From Paractinoplanes lichenicola (lineage in GTDB: Bacteria > Actinomycetota > Actinomycetes > Mycobacteriales > Micromonosporaceae), in NCBI RefSeq assembly GCF_016785085.1, contig NZ_JAENHO010000015.1, positions 1 to 64,000 of the forward strand: a stretch of 64,000 bases of DNA, given 5' to 3'. A program made the position numbers and the translations under genes. Below, one piece after another: positions 50,627 to 61,380 of the stretch (position 1 is its first letter; each line of letters begins with the position of its first letter). A model generated the notes under the pieces. It searched no databases and was not told the DNA's origin. It saw nothing but the letters and a program-made list of their open reading frames with translations.

Positions 50627-51921
50627 GCGACCGATTCTTTCACGGCACCGGTTTCGGGCTCCGGCAGCTTGTGCGGCAGGGTGCGCACGTCACGGCTGAG
50701 CAACATGACGACAACCGAGACGGCCATCAGCACCCCGGCGCCCACGAGCGTCGGCCGTACGCCGAAGACGTGCGCGATCGGGCCCGCCGCGAGCTCGCCG
50801 ATCGGCATGGCGACGAACGAGCCGACCATGTCGTACGAGTAGACGCGGGCCAGCTTGTCCTGCGGGATGTGCTCCTGCATCGTCGTCTCCCAGGCGACGC
50901 CGAACTGCTCGAGCGTGAGCCCGGCGATCGCCGCGCCGGCCGCCAGCGCCCAGAAGTGCGGGTAGGCGCCGAGCAGAAGAAGCGGCACGGCCATGCCGAA
51001 CAGGCACACGCAGCCGACCAGCAGCATCCGCTTGAGCCGCAGCCGCATCGCGATCAGCGCGCCGATGATCATGCCGGCGGTCTGCGCGGCCAGCACCACA
51101 CCCCAGGCCCGGCGCCCGATGGTCTCGTCGGCGACGACCGGGCCGAGCACATAGAGGCCGCCGCTCCAGACGGCGTTGCCCAGCGCGGCGCCCGCCACGA
51201 CGACCCAGAGCCAGGTGCGGGAGCGGAACTCCGACCATCCCGTACGCAGGTCGGCGAAGACGTTGGGCCGGGCCGGCTCGACCGCCGGGACACCCTCGGC
51301 CGGCACCGGGGGCTCGACCGGCGCGGCCGGCCGGGCCACCGTGATCGACCGCAGCGGCAGGAAGAGCAGCGCGGACAGGGCGAACGTCGCGGCGTCGACC
51401 GCGATGCCCCACCCCGGGTTGGTGGCGGCGACGACCACGCCGGCCAGCGGGGCCCCGAGGATGGCGGCGGAGTTGAGGCCGAGCCGGTTCATCGCGTTGG
51501 CCTGCTGGCGAATGTCGGCCGGCACGGTCTGCGGCAGGATGGACGAGCTGGCCGGGAGCGCGAGCGCGCCCACCATGCCGTTGATCGCGCCGAGCACGAT
51601 GAGCAGCGGGATCGTCGCCGAGCCGGTCAGCACGAGGACGGCCACCACACCCTGGGTCGCCGCGGCGGCCAGGCTGGCGCTCACCATGAGCACGTGCTTC
51701 GGCATGCGGTCGGCGAGCACGCCACCGAAGAGCAGGAACGCGACGTTGACCAGCGTGCGGGCCCCGACCACCAGGCCGAGGTCGGTGGCCGAACCGGTCA
51801 GGTCGAGGACGGCGAAGGCGAGCGCGAGCGGAGCGAAGGAGTTGCCGAGCGCGTTGATCGTGCGGCCGGCCAGGAGGAAGCGGAAGGGTCTGTGCCGCAG
51901 TGGCGCGAGGTTATCGCTCAT
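50623..51921 (-). CDS. MFS transporter (enterobactin-exporter/EntS-like MFS_3)
   Basis: 432 aa with about 12 membrane segments: FRFLLAGRTINALGNSFAPLALAFAVL, GGVLADRMPKHVLM (motif A-like), INGMVGALALPASSSILPQTV. A charged loop of about 40 residues lies mid-protein. Likely a drug or metabolite efflux pump. ATG 51921 overlaps the ArsR gene stop by 11 bp; downstream it overlaps purB. The substrate is unknown. Confidence 0.88.
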   Translation of the reverse strand: MSDNLAPLRHRPFRFLLAGRTINALGNSFAPLALAFAVLDLTGSATDLGLVVGARTLVNVAFLLFGGVLADRMPKHVLMVSASLAAAATQGVVAVLVLTGSATIPLLIVLGAINGMVGALALPASSSILPQTVPADIRQQANAMNRLGLNSAAILGAPLAGVVVAATNPGWGIAVDAATFALSALLFLPLRSITVARPAAPVEPPVPAEGVPAVEPARPNVFADLRTGWSEFRSRTWLWVVVAGAALGNAVWSGGLYVLGPVVADETIGRRAWGVVLAAQTAGMIIGALIAMRLRLKRMLLVGCVCLFGMAVPLLLLGAYPHFWALAAGAAIAGLTLEQFGVAWETTMQEHIPQDKLARVYSYDMVGSFVAMPIGELAAGPIAHVFGVRPTLVGAGVLMAVSVVVMLLSRDVRTLPHKLPEPETGAVKESVA

Positions 51922-52450
51922 CGGGGGACTCCATCTCGAACATCGCGACGGTCGTGCTGGTGCGGATGGTGCCGGGGGTGTGCGCGGGCCGGGCCGCCTC
52001 GTGCAGATCGCGCAGGGCCGTGGCGATCGTGCTGTGCAGCTCACGCCACGTCTTCGGGTCGATCCAGAACTCGCCGTCGCCCAGCAGGCCCGGCGCCGGC
52101 GGCCCGTCGGCCGCCGACCAGCGGCCGAGGGCCGAGCGCCGGATGAGCTCGTGGCCGAGCGCCGCGTAGAGGGAGCCCTTCTCCTCGGGGGACTGCGGCG
52201 GACGGTCCCGGGCGGCGTCGTAGCGGTAACGCTTGGCAACGCCGCCGCGAATTTTCTCCTCGCCGGCCAGCACGATCAGGCCGCCGGAGAGCAGGCTGCG
52301 CAGGTGATAGCTGGCGTTGGCGTGGGTGAGGTCGAGCTCGCGGGCCACCTCGGCCGCGGTCATCGAGGCGCCGGTGAGCAGCGCCATGATCTGGAGCCGG
52401 ATCGGATGCGCCATGGCCCGGAGCGTGGCGCCCTCTTCTCCCAAAGACAT
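51911..52450 (-). CDS. ArsR-type winged-helix regulator
   Basis: 179 aa: MAHPIRLQIMALLTGASMTAAEVARELDLTHANASYHLRSLLSGGLIVLAGEEK (ArsR/HTH_20 winged helix). The C-terminal half is helical (GSLYAALGHELIRRSALG, WRELHSTIATALRDLHE). No metal-binding Cys pairs are seen, so the ligand is probably organic. It heads the arsR-MFS-purB string and is likely autoregulatory. Confidence 0.9.
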   Translation of the reverse strand: MSLGEEGATLRAMAHPIRLQIMALLTGASMTAAEVARELDLTHANASYHLRSLLSGGLIVLAGEEKIRGGVAKRYRYDAARDRPPQSPEEKGSLYAALGHELIRRSALGRWSAADGPPAPGLLGDGEFWIDPKTWRELHSTIATALRDLHEAARPAHTPGTIRTSTTVAMFEMESPDER

Positions 52451-52582
52451 GTTGGGGAGTCTATGGGCTCGGCGGGCCTACTGTCCAACACTTATTTGGG
52501 AGTGGCACACTGCACGGAGAAGCGGCATTGTCGCTAGGGTTACTGGCGAGTAGGTATTGAGCTCATCCCGAAAGGTCCACCG

Positions 52583-53035
52583 ATGACTGATTTCAACCCG
52601 GACGCTCTCTCCTCGATCGGCCCGAAGGAGTTCGCGCAGCTGGTCAAGGCGACGCCGGACTCGAAGCTGGCCGAGGTGATGGCCGGCGACTCGCGCGCCA
52701 AGATCCTCGACGAGGTCTTCAACCGCATGCCCACCCTGTTCCGCCCCGAGAAGGCGGGCAGCACCAGCGCGGTCATCCACTGGATCATCACCGGTAGCGC
52801 CGGCGGCGGGAGCGACACGTACGAGACGGTGATCGAGAACGGTGCCTGCACGGTCACCAACCAGCCCGTACGGGACCCGAAGCTCGCCATGACCATGGAC
52901 GCGGTGACGTTCCTCAAGGTCGTCTCGGGCGACGGCAACCCGATGATGCTGTTCATGACCGGCAAGATCAAGGCGAAGGGTGACCTGGGTCTGGCGGCCA
53001 ACGTGGCCAAGCTCTTCGACATCCCCAAGGCCTGA
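52583..53035 (+). CDS. SCP2 sterol-binding-domain protein
   Basis: 150 aa: ILDEVFNRMPTLFRPEKAGSTSAVIHWIITG, YETVIENGACTVTNQPVRDPKLAMTMDAVTFLKVVSGDGNPMMLFMTGKIKAKGDLGLAANVAKLF. This is a complete SCP2 fold with a lipid-binding tunnel. GAAAGG precedes the ATG. Role unknown. Confidence 0.9.
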   Translation: MTDFNPDALSSIGPKEFAQLVKATPDSKLAEVMAGDSRAKILDEVFNRMPTLFRPEKAGSTSAVIHWIITGSAGGGSDTYETVIENGACTVTNQPVRDPKLAMTMDAVTFLKVVSGDGNPMMLFMTGKIKAKGDLGLAANVAKLFDIPKA

Positions 53036-53070
53036 CGCTCGCGGAGGGGGCGCTCACCGGGCGTCCCCTC

Positions 53071-53706
53071 TCAGAGCAGCCCGTTCTCGCGGGCGTAGAG
53101 CGCGGCCTGGGTGCGATCGCGCAGCCCGAGCCGGCTCAGGATGTGCGACACGTGATTCTTGACGGTGCCCTCGCTGACGAAGAGCTGCGCCGCGATCTCG
53201 CGATTGGTCGCGCCGCGGGCGATCCGGCTCAGCACCTCGAGCTCCCGGTCGGTGAGGTCGGGCCGCGCAGCCGTGGGTGAAGGACGGTCGAGCGCCGAGG
53301 CCAGCCGCCGCAGCACCGACGCGTCATGCTGCCCCACCCCCGCATGAGCCAGCCGTACGGCCTGGGCCAGCTCGCGCGCGGGCAGGTTCTTGAGCAGATA
53401 GCCGAGGGCGCCGGCCCGCAGGGCGCTCAGCACGTACTCCTCGTCGTCGAACGTGGTGAGCATCAGCACCCGGCACGAGGGCAGCCGCTCCCGCAGGATC
53501 TCGGCCGCCCGTACGCCGTCCAGCACCGGCATCCGCACGTCCATGAGCACCACGTCCGGGGTCGTCTCGGCGGCCAGCTCGACGGCGGCCCGCCCGTCGG
53601 CCGCGGTGCCCACGACGACGATGCCGTCCTCCAGCCCGAGCAGCGACGCGATCCCCTCGCGGATCAGGGCCTGATCGTCGACGACCAGAACCCGTACGGT
53701 GGTCAT
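53071..53706 (-). CDS. NarL/LuxR-family response regulator
   Basis: 211 aa. Receiver domain with acidic pair Asp10/Asp11 (VLVVDDQ), phosphoacceptor Asp56 (DVVLMDVRMPV) and switch Lys (GYLLKN). LuxR HTH at residues about 148-205 (LTDRELEVLSRIARGATNREIAAQLFVSEGTVKNHVSHIL). Its ATG overlaps the kinase stop (ATGA). The target genes are unknown, and the divergent membrane-protein gene is a candidate. Confidence 0.94.
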   Translation of the reverse strand: MTTVRVLVVDDQALIREGIASLLGLEDGIVVVGTAADGRAAVELAAETTPDVVLMDVRMPVLDGVRAAEILRERLPSCRVLMLTTFDDEEYVLSALRAGALGYLLKNLPARELAQAVRLAHAGVGQHDASVLRRLASALDRPSPTAARPDLTDRELEVLSRIARGATNREIAAQLFVSEGTVKNHVSHILSRLGLRDRTQAALYARENGLL

Positions 53707-54809
53707 GAGCCCACGCTCGCCGTCACCCGCGTGCCCCGGCCCGGCGCCGACTCGATCCGCACCACGCCCCCGAGCGCGGCCAGGCGTTCCCGCATGCCCC
53801 GCAGCCCGCCCTCGACGGCCGACTCGACGGCGAATCCCCGGCCGTTGTCGGCCACCTCCACGCTCGCCGGCCCCGGATCGCCGAACCGCACCGCGACCCG
53901 CACCACGTCGGCCCCCGCATGCCGGCGGGCGTTGGTCAGCGCCTCCTGCACCACCCGATACAGCGCCTCCAGCCCCGCCCGCGCGTGCCCGGTCTCGCTG
54001 CCGGTCGCCTCCACGGCCACTCGGAAGCCGGCGTCGTCGAGCCCGTCGGCCAGCGCGGCGACGGCCGCCACCAGCGAGAACGGCTCGACCCGGAGAGCGC
54101 CGACCGATTCGCGGACCTCCTGCAGGGCGCGGGTCGCCGAGGCGCGGGCGTCGGCCACGGCCCGATCGGCCACGGCGGCATCCCGGCTCCGGAACGCCTC
54201 GGCCTTCTCCAACTGCACGCTGACCGCGGTCAGGTGATGCCCGACGCTGTCGTGGATGTCGCGGGCCAGCCGGTTGCGCTCGGCCGCCGCGCTCAGCTCG
54301 GCGACCTGCCGGTGGGCCAGCTCGAGCTGCGTCCGGGCCCGCCGCTGACCGTCCGCGACCGCCGCCGTGGCCAGGGTGAGCACCAGCCCGACGAAGAACA
54401 TCAGCAGGTCCGAGACCACCTCGGCGTCGGCCGGCCAGCCCGGCGACAGCGCCGCCTGGGTCGTCGCGGCCAGCAGGCACGCCGCCGCCAGCCCGATCGC
54501 GACGCGGCGGCCGAGCGAGAAGTAGGCGAAGAACGGCACCAGGACGAACAGCGCGCGGGCGAAGCTCCCCGGGTCGGCCGCCACGACCGCGACGAGCAGG
54601 ACGACCCGCGCCGCGAGCAGCACGACCGCCCGCCGCCGGCCGCCCTCGGGGATCCACTCGATCGCCAGCAGCCCGGCCAGCCCGGTCACGAACACGGCGA
54701 GCGCGGCCGCCGGCCGGTCCGGGGCCAACCCGGCGGCCGCGAAATAGAGACCGGTCGCGAGCACGGCGAGATAGAGCGCCGAGGCCATCCAGCGGACCAT
54801 GTCAGTCAC
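53703..54809 (-). CDS. HisKA_3 sensor histidine kinase
   Basis: 368 aa. Five to six membrane helices (residues 8-150), then HisKA_3 with the phospho-His in ERNRLARDIHDSVGHHLTAVSVQLE and a HATPase domain (VVQEALTNARRHAGA, VEVADNGRGFAV, GGLRGMRERLAALGG). This is the DesK/NarX-like layout with no extracellular sensor loop, so it probably senses membrane state. GTG 54809 or ATG 54800. Confidence 0.92.
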   Translation of the reverse strand: MTDMVRWMASALYLAVLATGLYFAAAGLAPDRPAAALAVFVTGLAGLLAIEWIPEGGRRRAVVLLAARVVLLVAVVAADPGSFARALFVLVPFFAYFSLGRRVAIGLAAACLLAATTQAALSPGWPADAEVVSDLLMFFVGLVLTLATAAVADGQRRARTQLELAHRQVAELSAAAERNRLARDIHDSVGHHLTAVSVQLEKAEAFRSRDAAVADRAVADARASATRALQEVRESVGALRVEPFSLVAAVAALADGLDDAGFRVAVEATGSETGHARAGLEALYRVVQEALTNARRHAGADVVRVAVRFGDPGPASVEVADNGRGFAVESAVEGGLRGMRERLAALGGVVRIESAPGRGTRVTASVGS

Positions 54810-54938
54810 GCTAGGGCCGCGCCGCCCGGATGCCTACCGTCCGCGGCGAGGTTTGGCCATTGGTCATGTGCCGGTCGGGGGGCATCGTGGCCGGTCGGCA
54901 CTGTCGGCCGGAGACGCCGCCCCGGCACGGTGACGGGC

Positions 54939-55544
54939 ATGACCGAGAACCTCTTGTACCGACTGGCCGCCATCGCCGGACTGGCCGGCGGCGGGCTGAC
55001 CGTGCTGGCCGCCTGCCGTCGCGCCGGGCTGATTCCCGAGACCGCCCTGACCCACGCGCTGGCCCCACCCGCGACCGCGCTCCTGCTGTTCACGCTGACC
55101 GCGTTCTATCTGGTGCAACACCGATCGGCCGGACGCGTGGGGCTGGCCGGCTTCGTGCTCAACCACCTCGGCCTGAGCGGCCTGTTCGCGATCGAGTTCC
55201 TCACCCACGCGGTGCTGCAGTATCAGGACGCGGCGGGCCGGGAGCAGATCCTCACCGGTCCCGGCCGGCCTTATTTCCTGGTCGTAGCGCTGACGTTCCT
55301 GGCCGGCGTGCTCCTGTTCGGCGTCGCGTCGTGGCGGGCCGGGGTGCTGCCGCGGGGCGCGCTGGTGCTCTACGTGGCCGGGCTGAGCGCGGCCGCCCTG
55401 CGTACGTCGGTGCCGGAGGCGGTCTATCTGGGCGGCCTGGTGGTGGGCTCGGCCGGCGTGCTGTGGCTGTCGATCGCCCTGCTGCGCCGCTACAGCGTGA
55501 TGCGGCCCTCGACCGCGGACAGCGCGATGTCCCGCCGGAACTGA
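54939..55544 (+). CDS. Six-helix integral membrane protein
   Basis: 201 aa with about six hydrophobic helices (LAAIAGLAGGGLTVLAACRRA, ALLLFTLTAFYLVQH, YFLVVALTFLAGVLLFGVA, ALVLYVAGLSAAALR). No family recognised. It is divergent from the two-component system by 129 bp, so possibly its target. The 3' end overlaps the convergent purD gene by 55 bp. Confidence 0.75.
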   Translation: MTENLLYRLAAIAGLAGGGLTVLAACRRAGLIPETALTHALAPPATALLLFTLTAFYLVQHRSAGRVGLAGFVLNHLGLSGLFAIEFLTHAVLQYQDAAGREQILTGPGRPYFLVVALTFLAGVLLFGVASWRAGVLPRGALVLYVAGLSAAALRTSVPEAVYLGGLVVGSAGVLWLSIALLRRYSVMRPSTADSAMSRRN

Positions 55545-56731
55545 GCGCCGTCCAGCCGGATCCCGTCGACCAGCGCGTACGCGGCGTCGCGGGCGGCGGC
55601 CAGGTCGGGGCCGGTGGCGGTCACGCTCAGCACGCGGCCACCGGCGGAGACCAGAGCGCCGTCCTCGCGCCGGGCCGTGCCCGCGTGGATCACGCCCGGC
55701 ACCTCGGCGCCCTCGATCACATCGCCCGTACGCGGGGTGGCCGGATAGTTCTGACTGGCCACCACGACCGTGATCGCGGCGCCGGCCCGCCAGCTGAGCC
55801 GCGGCTGCTGGGCCAGCGTGCCGGTGGCGGCGGCGTTGAGCAGCCCGCCCAGCGGCGTCTCGAGCAGGGCCAGCACCACCTGCGTCTCGGGGTCGCCGAA
55901 GCGGGCGTTGAACTCGATGACCTTGGGGCCGTCGGGGGTGAGCGCGAGTCCGACATAGAGCAGCCCGGCGAACGGGGTGCCGCGGCGGCGCATCTCGGCC
56001 AGCGTCGGCTCGACCGTCTCGAGCAGCACGCGGGGCACCAGATCCTTGGGCGCCCAGGCCAGCGGGGCGTACGCGCCCATGCCGCCGGTGTTGGGGCCCG
56101 CGTCGCCGTCGGCCAGCCGCTTGAAGTCCTGCGCCGGCATCAGCGGGACGGCGGTCGTGCCGTCGGTCACCACGAACAGCGAGACCTCGGGGCCGGACAG
56201 GTATTCCTCGATGACGACCGCGCCGCAGTCGGCCGCGTGCCGCTCGGCGGCGTCGCGGTCGTCGGTCACGACCACGCCCTTGCCGGCGGCGAGACCGTCG
56301 TTCTTGACCACGTACGGGGCGCCGAGGTCGTCGAGCGCGCGGCTCACGGCGGCGGCGTCGGTGCAGGCGTACGAGCGGGCGGTCGGCACCCCGGCCGCGG
56401 CCATCACGTCCTTGGCGAACGCCTTCGACCCCTCGAGCTGGGCCGCCGCGGCGCTCGGGCCGAAACAGGCGATGCCCTTGGCCCGCACGGCGTCGGCCAC
56501 CCCGGCCACCAGCGGCGCCTCCGGACCGACCACGACCAGGTCGGCCGCGAGCTCGACGGCCAGCGCGGCCACGGCGGCCGGATCGGTGGCCGTGACCGGG
56601 TGCAGCTCGGCGACCTGGGCGATGCCCGGGTTGCCGGGGGCGGCGGCCAGGTAGCTGACGGAGGGGTCGGCGGCGAGGCCGACGGCGAGGGCGTGTTCAC
56701 GGCCGCCGGAACCGATCAGAAGTACGCGCAC
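55490..56731 (-). CDS. purD: Phosphoribosylamine-glycine ligase (GAR synthetase)
   Basis: 413 aa ATP-grasp enzyme. Motifs are MRVLLIGSGGREHALAVGL, LVVVGPEAPLVAGVAD, PYVVKNDGLAAGKGVVV and IEFNARFGDPETQVVL. Purine step 2, phosphoribosylamine to GAR. Convergent overlap with the membrane-protein gene. Divergent from purA, with which it shares a 119-bp promoter region. Confidence 0.97.
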   Translation of the reverse strand: MRVLLIGSGGREHALAVGLAADPSVSYLAAAPGNPGIAQVAELHPVTATDPAAVAALAVELAADLVVVGPEAPLVAGVADAVRAKGIACFGPSAAAAQLEGSKAFAKDVMAAAGVPTARSYACTDAAAVSRALDDLGAPYVVKNDGLAAGKGVVVTDDRDAAERHAADCGAVVIEEYLSGPEVSLFVVTDGTTAVPLMPAQDFKRLADGDAGPNTGGMGAYAPLAWAPKDLVPRVLLETVEPTLAEMRRRGTPFAGLLYVGLALTPDGPKVIEFNARFGDPETQVVLALLETPLGGLLNAAATGTLAQQPRLSWRAGAAITVVVASQNYPATPRTGDVIEGAEVPGVIHAGTARREDGALVSAGGRVLSVTATGPDLAAARDAAYALVDGIRLDGAQFRRDIALSAVEGRITL

Positions 56732-56850
56732 GACGGGCGATCCTACCGGCGCTCCGCTTCCCCACGTCGCACACCAGGGCAGTCGCGTAAACTTCGGCAG
56801 TACCCGGACCTCTGCCGAGTACGACCTGTTCGACGGAAGGCGTCAAGCAA

Positions 56851-58143
<1,293 letters not shown>

Positions 58144-58144
58144 C

Positions 58145-59101
58145 ATGTACGACGTGGTGCTGCTCAGCCTGGCCGAGGGGCAGGGCTCCGGGGGCGCGTG
58201 CGGCGACGAGTGCGGCGGCTGCGCCCCGGCCACGGCGTGCGCCCCGCGGGTGCCGGTGCTCAAGTGCGCCGACGCCCTCACCGCGGCCGGCGCCCGGGTC
58301 GAGACGATCACGGCGGCCTCCGACCAGGAGATCGATGACGTCATCGCACGCTTCGACGCCCCGGCCCGGCCCGACGGTCTGACCTGGCCCGACGCGCACA
58401 GCAAGCTGCGGCTGGTGGTGGCCTCGTCGACCGACGGGCAGCTCCGGGCCGTCGTGCGCCGGCTGGTCCGCCGCTACGCCCCGCCGCCCAGCAAGCGGCC
58501 CAGCGATCTGCCGGCCGGCCGTACGGTGCCCGATCTGCCGCCGCTGGCGATCCTGCCGCTCGACGCGAGCAATACGACCGACCTCGCCGCCCAGCTCGGC
58601 CTCCCCCGTACGCCGGAGGCAGTGGCGGCCGCGGTGCTGAGCGGCTCGGCCCGGCGGCTCGACCTGCTGCGCAACGACGGCGGCTCGGTCACGGTCGACG
58701 GCGCGCTGGTCGGCGGCATGGACGACGACGGGCACGCGGTGCCGTGGCGGGGCCGGGTCGAGGTCGACGACGCGGTGCTCTCCAACGGCGACGACCCCAT
58801 CCTGGCCTGCGCGATCGGCAACAGCGCGGGCTATGCGGAGTTCGCGGGCATGCGGCTGCTGGCCGACGGCGACGCGGTCGACGGCCAGGTCGAGGTCGCG
58901 GTGGCCGTCCCCACGGTGATCAAACAGCGCTTCCGCGGCTCGAAGATGCGCGTGGAGGTGCGCCGGGCCCGCGGTCGCGCGGTGTCGGTGCTCCCCCGCG
59001 ACGGCGAGATCCAATTCCTCGACGACGGGGTCGGCGGCGCGATGAGCCGCAAGCGCTCGTGGTGGACCGAGGCCGGGGCCTGGGCGGTCTACGCCAGCTG
59101 A
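58145..59101 (+). CDS. Diacylglycerol-kinase-like protein
   Basis: 318 aa. A C-terminal DAGK/YegS-type fold is suggested by LAILPLDASNTTDLAAQLGLPRTPEAVAAAV (GT-N-D-variant loop), VDGALVGGMDDDGHAVPWRGRVEV and MRVEVRRARGRAVSVLPRDG. The N-terminus carries an unusual Cys cluster (GGACGDECGGCAPATACAPR) that could bind metal. Normally paired with purA in actinobacteria. The glycine-rich GGDGT nucleotide loop is not intact, so kinase activity is doubtful. Confidence 0.75.
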   Translation: MYDVVLLSLAEGQGSGGACGDECGGCAPATACAPRVPVLKCADALTAAGARVETITAASDQEIDDVIARFDAPARPDGLTWPDAHSKLRLVVASSTDGQLRAVVRRLVRRYAPPPSKRPSDLPAGRTVPDLPPLAILPLDASNTTDLAAQLGLPRTPEAVAAAVLSGSARRLDLLRNDGGSVTVDGALVGGMDDDGHAVPWRGRVEVDDAVLSNGDDPILACAIGNSAGYAEFAGMRLLADGDAVDGQVEVAVAVPTVIKQRFRGSKMRVEVRRARGRAVSVLPRDGEIQFLDDGVGGAMSRKRSWWTEAGAWAVYAS

Positions 59102-59150
59102 CCTACTGTGTAGTACGCAGGTACGAGGATCCCTGGGGAGGGTTGCATCA

Positions 59151-61379
59151 GTGGCACCGGTGGAGGACGAGGACGCTGACCGCGTCTACGTCCCGGGCAC
59201 GTCCAACAACCCCGCGCCGCCACCCGACCGGGACGTGGAGCCGTTCTGGGCCGAGGAGGAGCTGGAGGCGCCGGTGCACGGGCGGCCCGTGCCGCACGAG
59301 GCGCCGCCCCCCGTGCCGCTGCACTCCCCCGCCCAGCCACCGAACGGCGCGCCGGGGATGTATCGGCCCGGCGACCGGATTCCGGTGCCGCCGCCGCACG
59401 CCGTCCCCATCCCGCCACCCGCGCACGTGCAGGTGCCGGCGCCCCGACCGGCCGCCGCCCAGCCTCCGCCCACACAGGCCTGGCCCAATCTCGAGCCGCA
59501 CGCCCCTGGGCAGCAAGCTCCCGATCCGAATACGTCTGGACAGCCTGCTTTCGGTCCGCATGCCGTCGACCAGCCGCACGCTGATCCGGGTCCGGCCGCC
59601 CGCGGCGGACTCGCGCCGGCTCCCGTTTCCGGCTCCGCGCCCGTGGCCGGCTCGGCTACGCCCACCTCAGCCGCGCCCGCCCCGGCCGACGCGCCGGAGT
59701 CCGGTGTGCACAGTTCGCCGGATTCGCCCTGGTCGCAGCCCCCGCATCGGCCGGGTCCGCCCACCACCGAGACGGCGACCTCCGGGCGAGGTGCCGCCTC
59801 GATGCCGGCCGAGCGACCCCGGCAAGGCACCGCCTCGGTGCCCGCCCCTCACTCCGAACGGCAGCAGCCGAGCACTGACGACGACGGGTGGACGACCGGC
59901 GACGAACCGTCGAACGGCCCGGTCTACCGCCCGGCCACTCCGCCGCCCGCACAGGGCGCAGCCGCCGTGCCGCCGCAACCCGGCCGCCACCCGCAATCGG
60001 GCGCGCCGCAAACAGGTCCGCAGTCAGGCGCGCCGCAACCGGGTCCGCAGTCGGGGGCATCGCAGCAGGGGCCACACCCGCACGGCCCACAGCAAGGTCC
60101 GCCGCAGCAGGGCCAGATCCCGCACGGTCCGCACCCGCAGTCGGGGCCGCCGCAGCAAGGCCCGCATCCGCACGGCCCGCAGCAGGGCCCGCCGCAGCAG
60201 GCCCAGATCCCGCACGGTCCGCACCCGCAGCCGGGGCCGCCGCAACAAGGCGCCCAGCCGCACGGGCCGCAGCAGGGTCCACCGCCGCATTACGGGCAGC
60301 CCTATCCGCAGCAGCCCGCGCCGCCGCGGCAGATGCCCGGGCCCTACCCGCCGACCATGGACCCGCGCGCGATGGCTCATCCGCCCGCGCCCACCCCCGC
60401 GCCGCCGTCGACCGACCCGTTCCAGGATCTTCCGTGGGTCTCGGACGGCACGCCGACGGCCGAGGAGTTCGCCCGCCGCCGGATGGCCAAGCCGGCCGAC
60501 CCGGTGGCCACCCAGGGCGCCCGGGCGATCCTCCGCAAGGGCACGATGGGCCTGGTCAAGCTGGCCCCGGGCAAGCGCGAGCAGGAGTTCAAGCAGGACG
60601 TCGAGATGGTGCGCCGCAACTTCGGCGGGCTGCGGCAGGTCACCGTCGTCAACCCCAAGGGCGGCGCCGGCAAGACAGTGGCCGTGCTGCTGCTGGCCAT
60701 GACGTTCGGCCAGAAGCGCGGCGGCTATGTGCTGGCCTGGGACAACAACGAGACCCAGGGCACCCTCGGCATGCGGGCCCAGCAAGACTTCCACGCCCGC
60801 ACGGTGCGCGACATGATGCGCGACCTGCACCTCTTCCGCGGCTCGCACGGCCGGGTCGGCGACCTCTCGCAGTATGTGCGGGCGCAGGGCGAGGGCATGT
60901 TCGACGTGCTCGCCTCCGACGAGTCGGCGACCGCGGGCGAGATGCTCACGGCCGACGCGTTCGGCGAGATCCGCGAGATCGTCAGCCGGTTCTACAAGCT
61001 GATCTTTGTGGACACCGGCAACAACGTGCGCGCCCAGAACTGGCAGGCGGCCATGGACGCCACCGACCAGCTGGTGATCACGATGTCGGCCCGTAACGAC
61101 TCGGCCGAGACCGCCGCCCGCATGCTCGACCACCTGGAGCAGAGCGGCCGCCAGCGCCTGGTCCGGCAGGCCGTCAGCGTCGTCTCGATGCCCCCCACCC
61201 GCAAGGACATCGACCTCCCGGCCATCCAACGCCACTTCGCCGCCCGCACCCGAGCGGTCCTCCTGGCCCCGTACGAGAAGCTCATCGACTCAGGCGAGCC
61301 CATCCGCTACGGCCACCTGAGCGCCAACACCAAAGACGCCTGGCTCAAAATCGCGGCGGCCGTAGCGGAGGGCCTGTAA
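59151..61379 (+). CDS. MinD/ParA-like ATPase with long Pro/Gln-rich N-terminus
   Basis: 742 aa. Residues 1-430 are disordered and Pro/Gln/Gly/His-rich with near-perfect repeats (GPHPHGPQQGPPQQ units around 60080-60260). Residues 480-742 form a deviant Walker A ATPase (VTVVNPKGGAGKTVAVLLL, YVLAWDNNETQGTLGMRA, KLIFVDTGNNVRAQNW). The layout resembles EspI/EccI-like ATPases linked to ESX/type VII secretion, but no ESX gene is in view. GTG 59151 has GGGGAGGG 8 nt upstream. Confidence 0.85.
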   Translation: MAPVEDEDADRVYVPGTSNNPAPPPDRDVEPFWAEEELEAPVHGRPVPHEAPPPVPLHSPAQPPNGAPGMYRPGDRIPVPPPHAVPIPPPAHVQVPAPRPAAAQPPPTQAWPNLEPHAPGQQAPDPNTSGQPAFGPHAVDQPHADPGPAARGGLAPAPVSGSAPVAGSATPTSAAPAPADAPESGVHSSPDSPWSQPPHRPGPPTTETATSGRGAASMPAERPRQGTASVPAPHSERQQPSTDDDGWTTGDEPSNGPVYRPATPPPAQGAAAVPPQPGRHPQSGAPQTGPQSGAPQPGPQSGASQQGPHPHGPQQGPPQQGQIPHGPHPQSGPPQQGPHPHGPQQGPPQQAQIPHGPHPQPGPPQQGAQPHGPQQGPPPHYGQPYPQQPAPPRQMPGPYPPTMDPRAMAHPPAPTPAPPSTDPFQDLPWVSDGTPTAEEFARRRMAKPADPVATQGARAILRKGTMGLVKLAPGKREQEFKQDVEMVRRNFGGLRQVTVVNPKGGAGKTVAVLLLAMTFGQKRGGYVLAWDNNETQGTLGMRAQQDFHARTVRDMMRDLHLFRGSHGRVGDLSQYVRAQGEGMFDVLASDESATAGEMLTADAFGEIREIVSRFYKLIFVDTGNNVRAQNWQAAMDATDQLVITMSARNDSAETAARMLDHLEQSGRQRLVRQAVSVVSMPPTRKDIDLPAIQRHFAARTRAVLLAPYEKLIDSGEPIRYGHLSANTKDAWLKIAAAVAEGL

Positions 61380-61380
61380 C

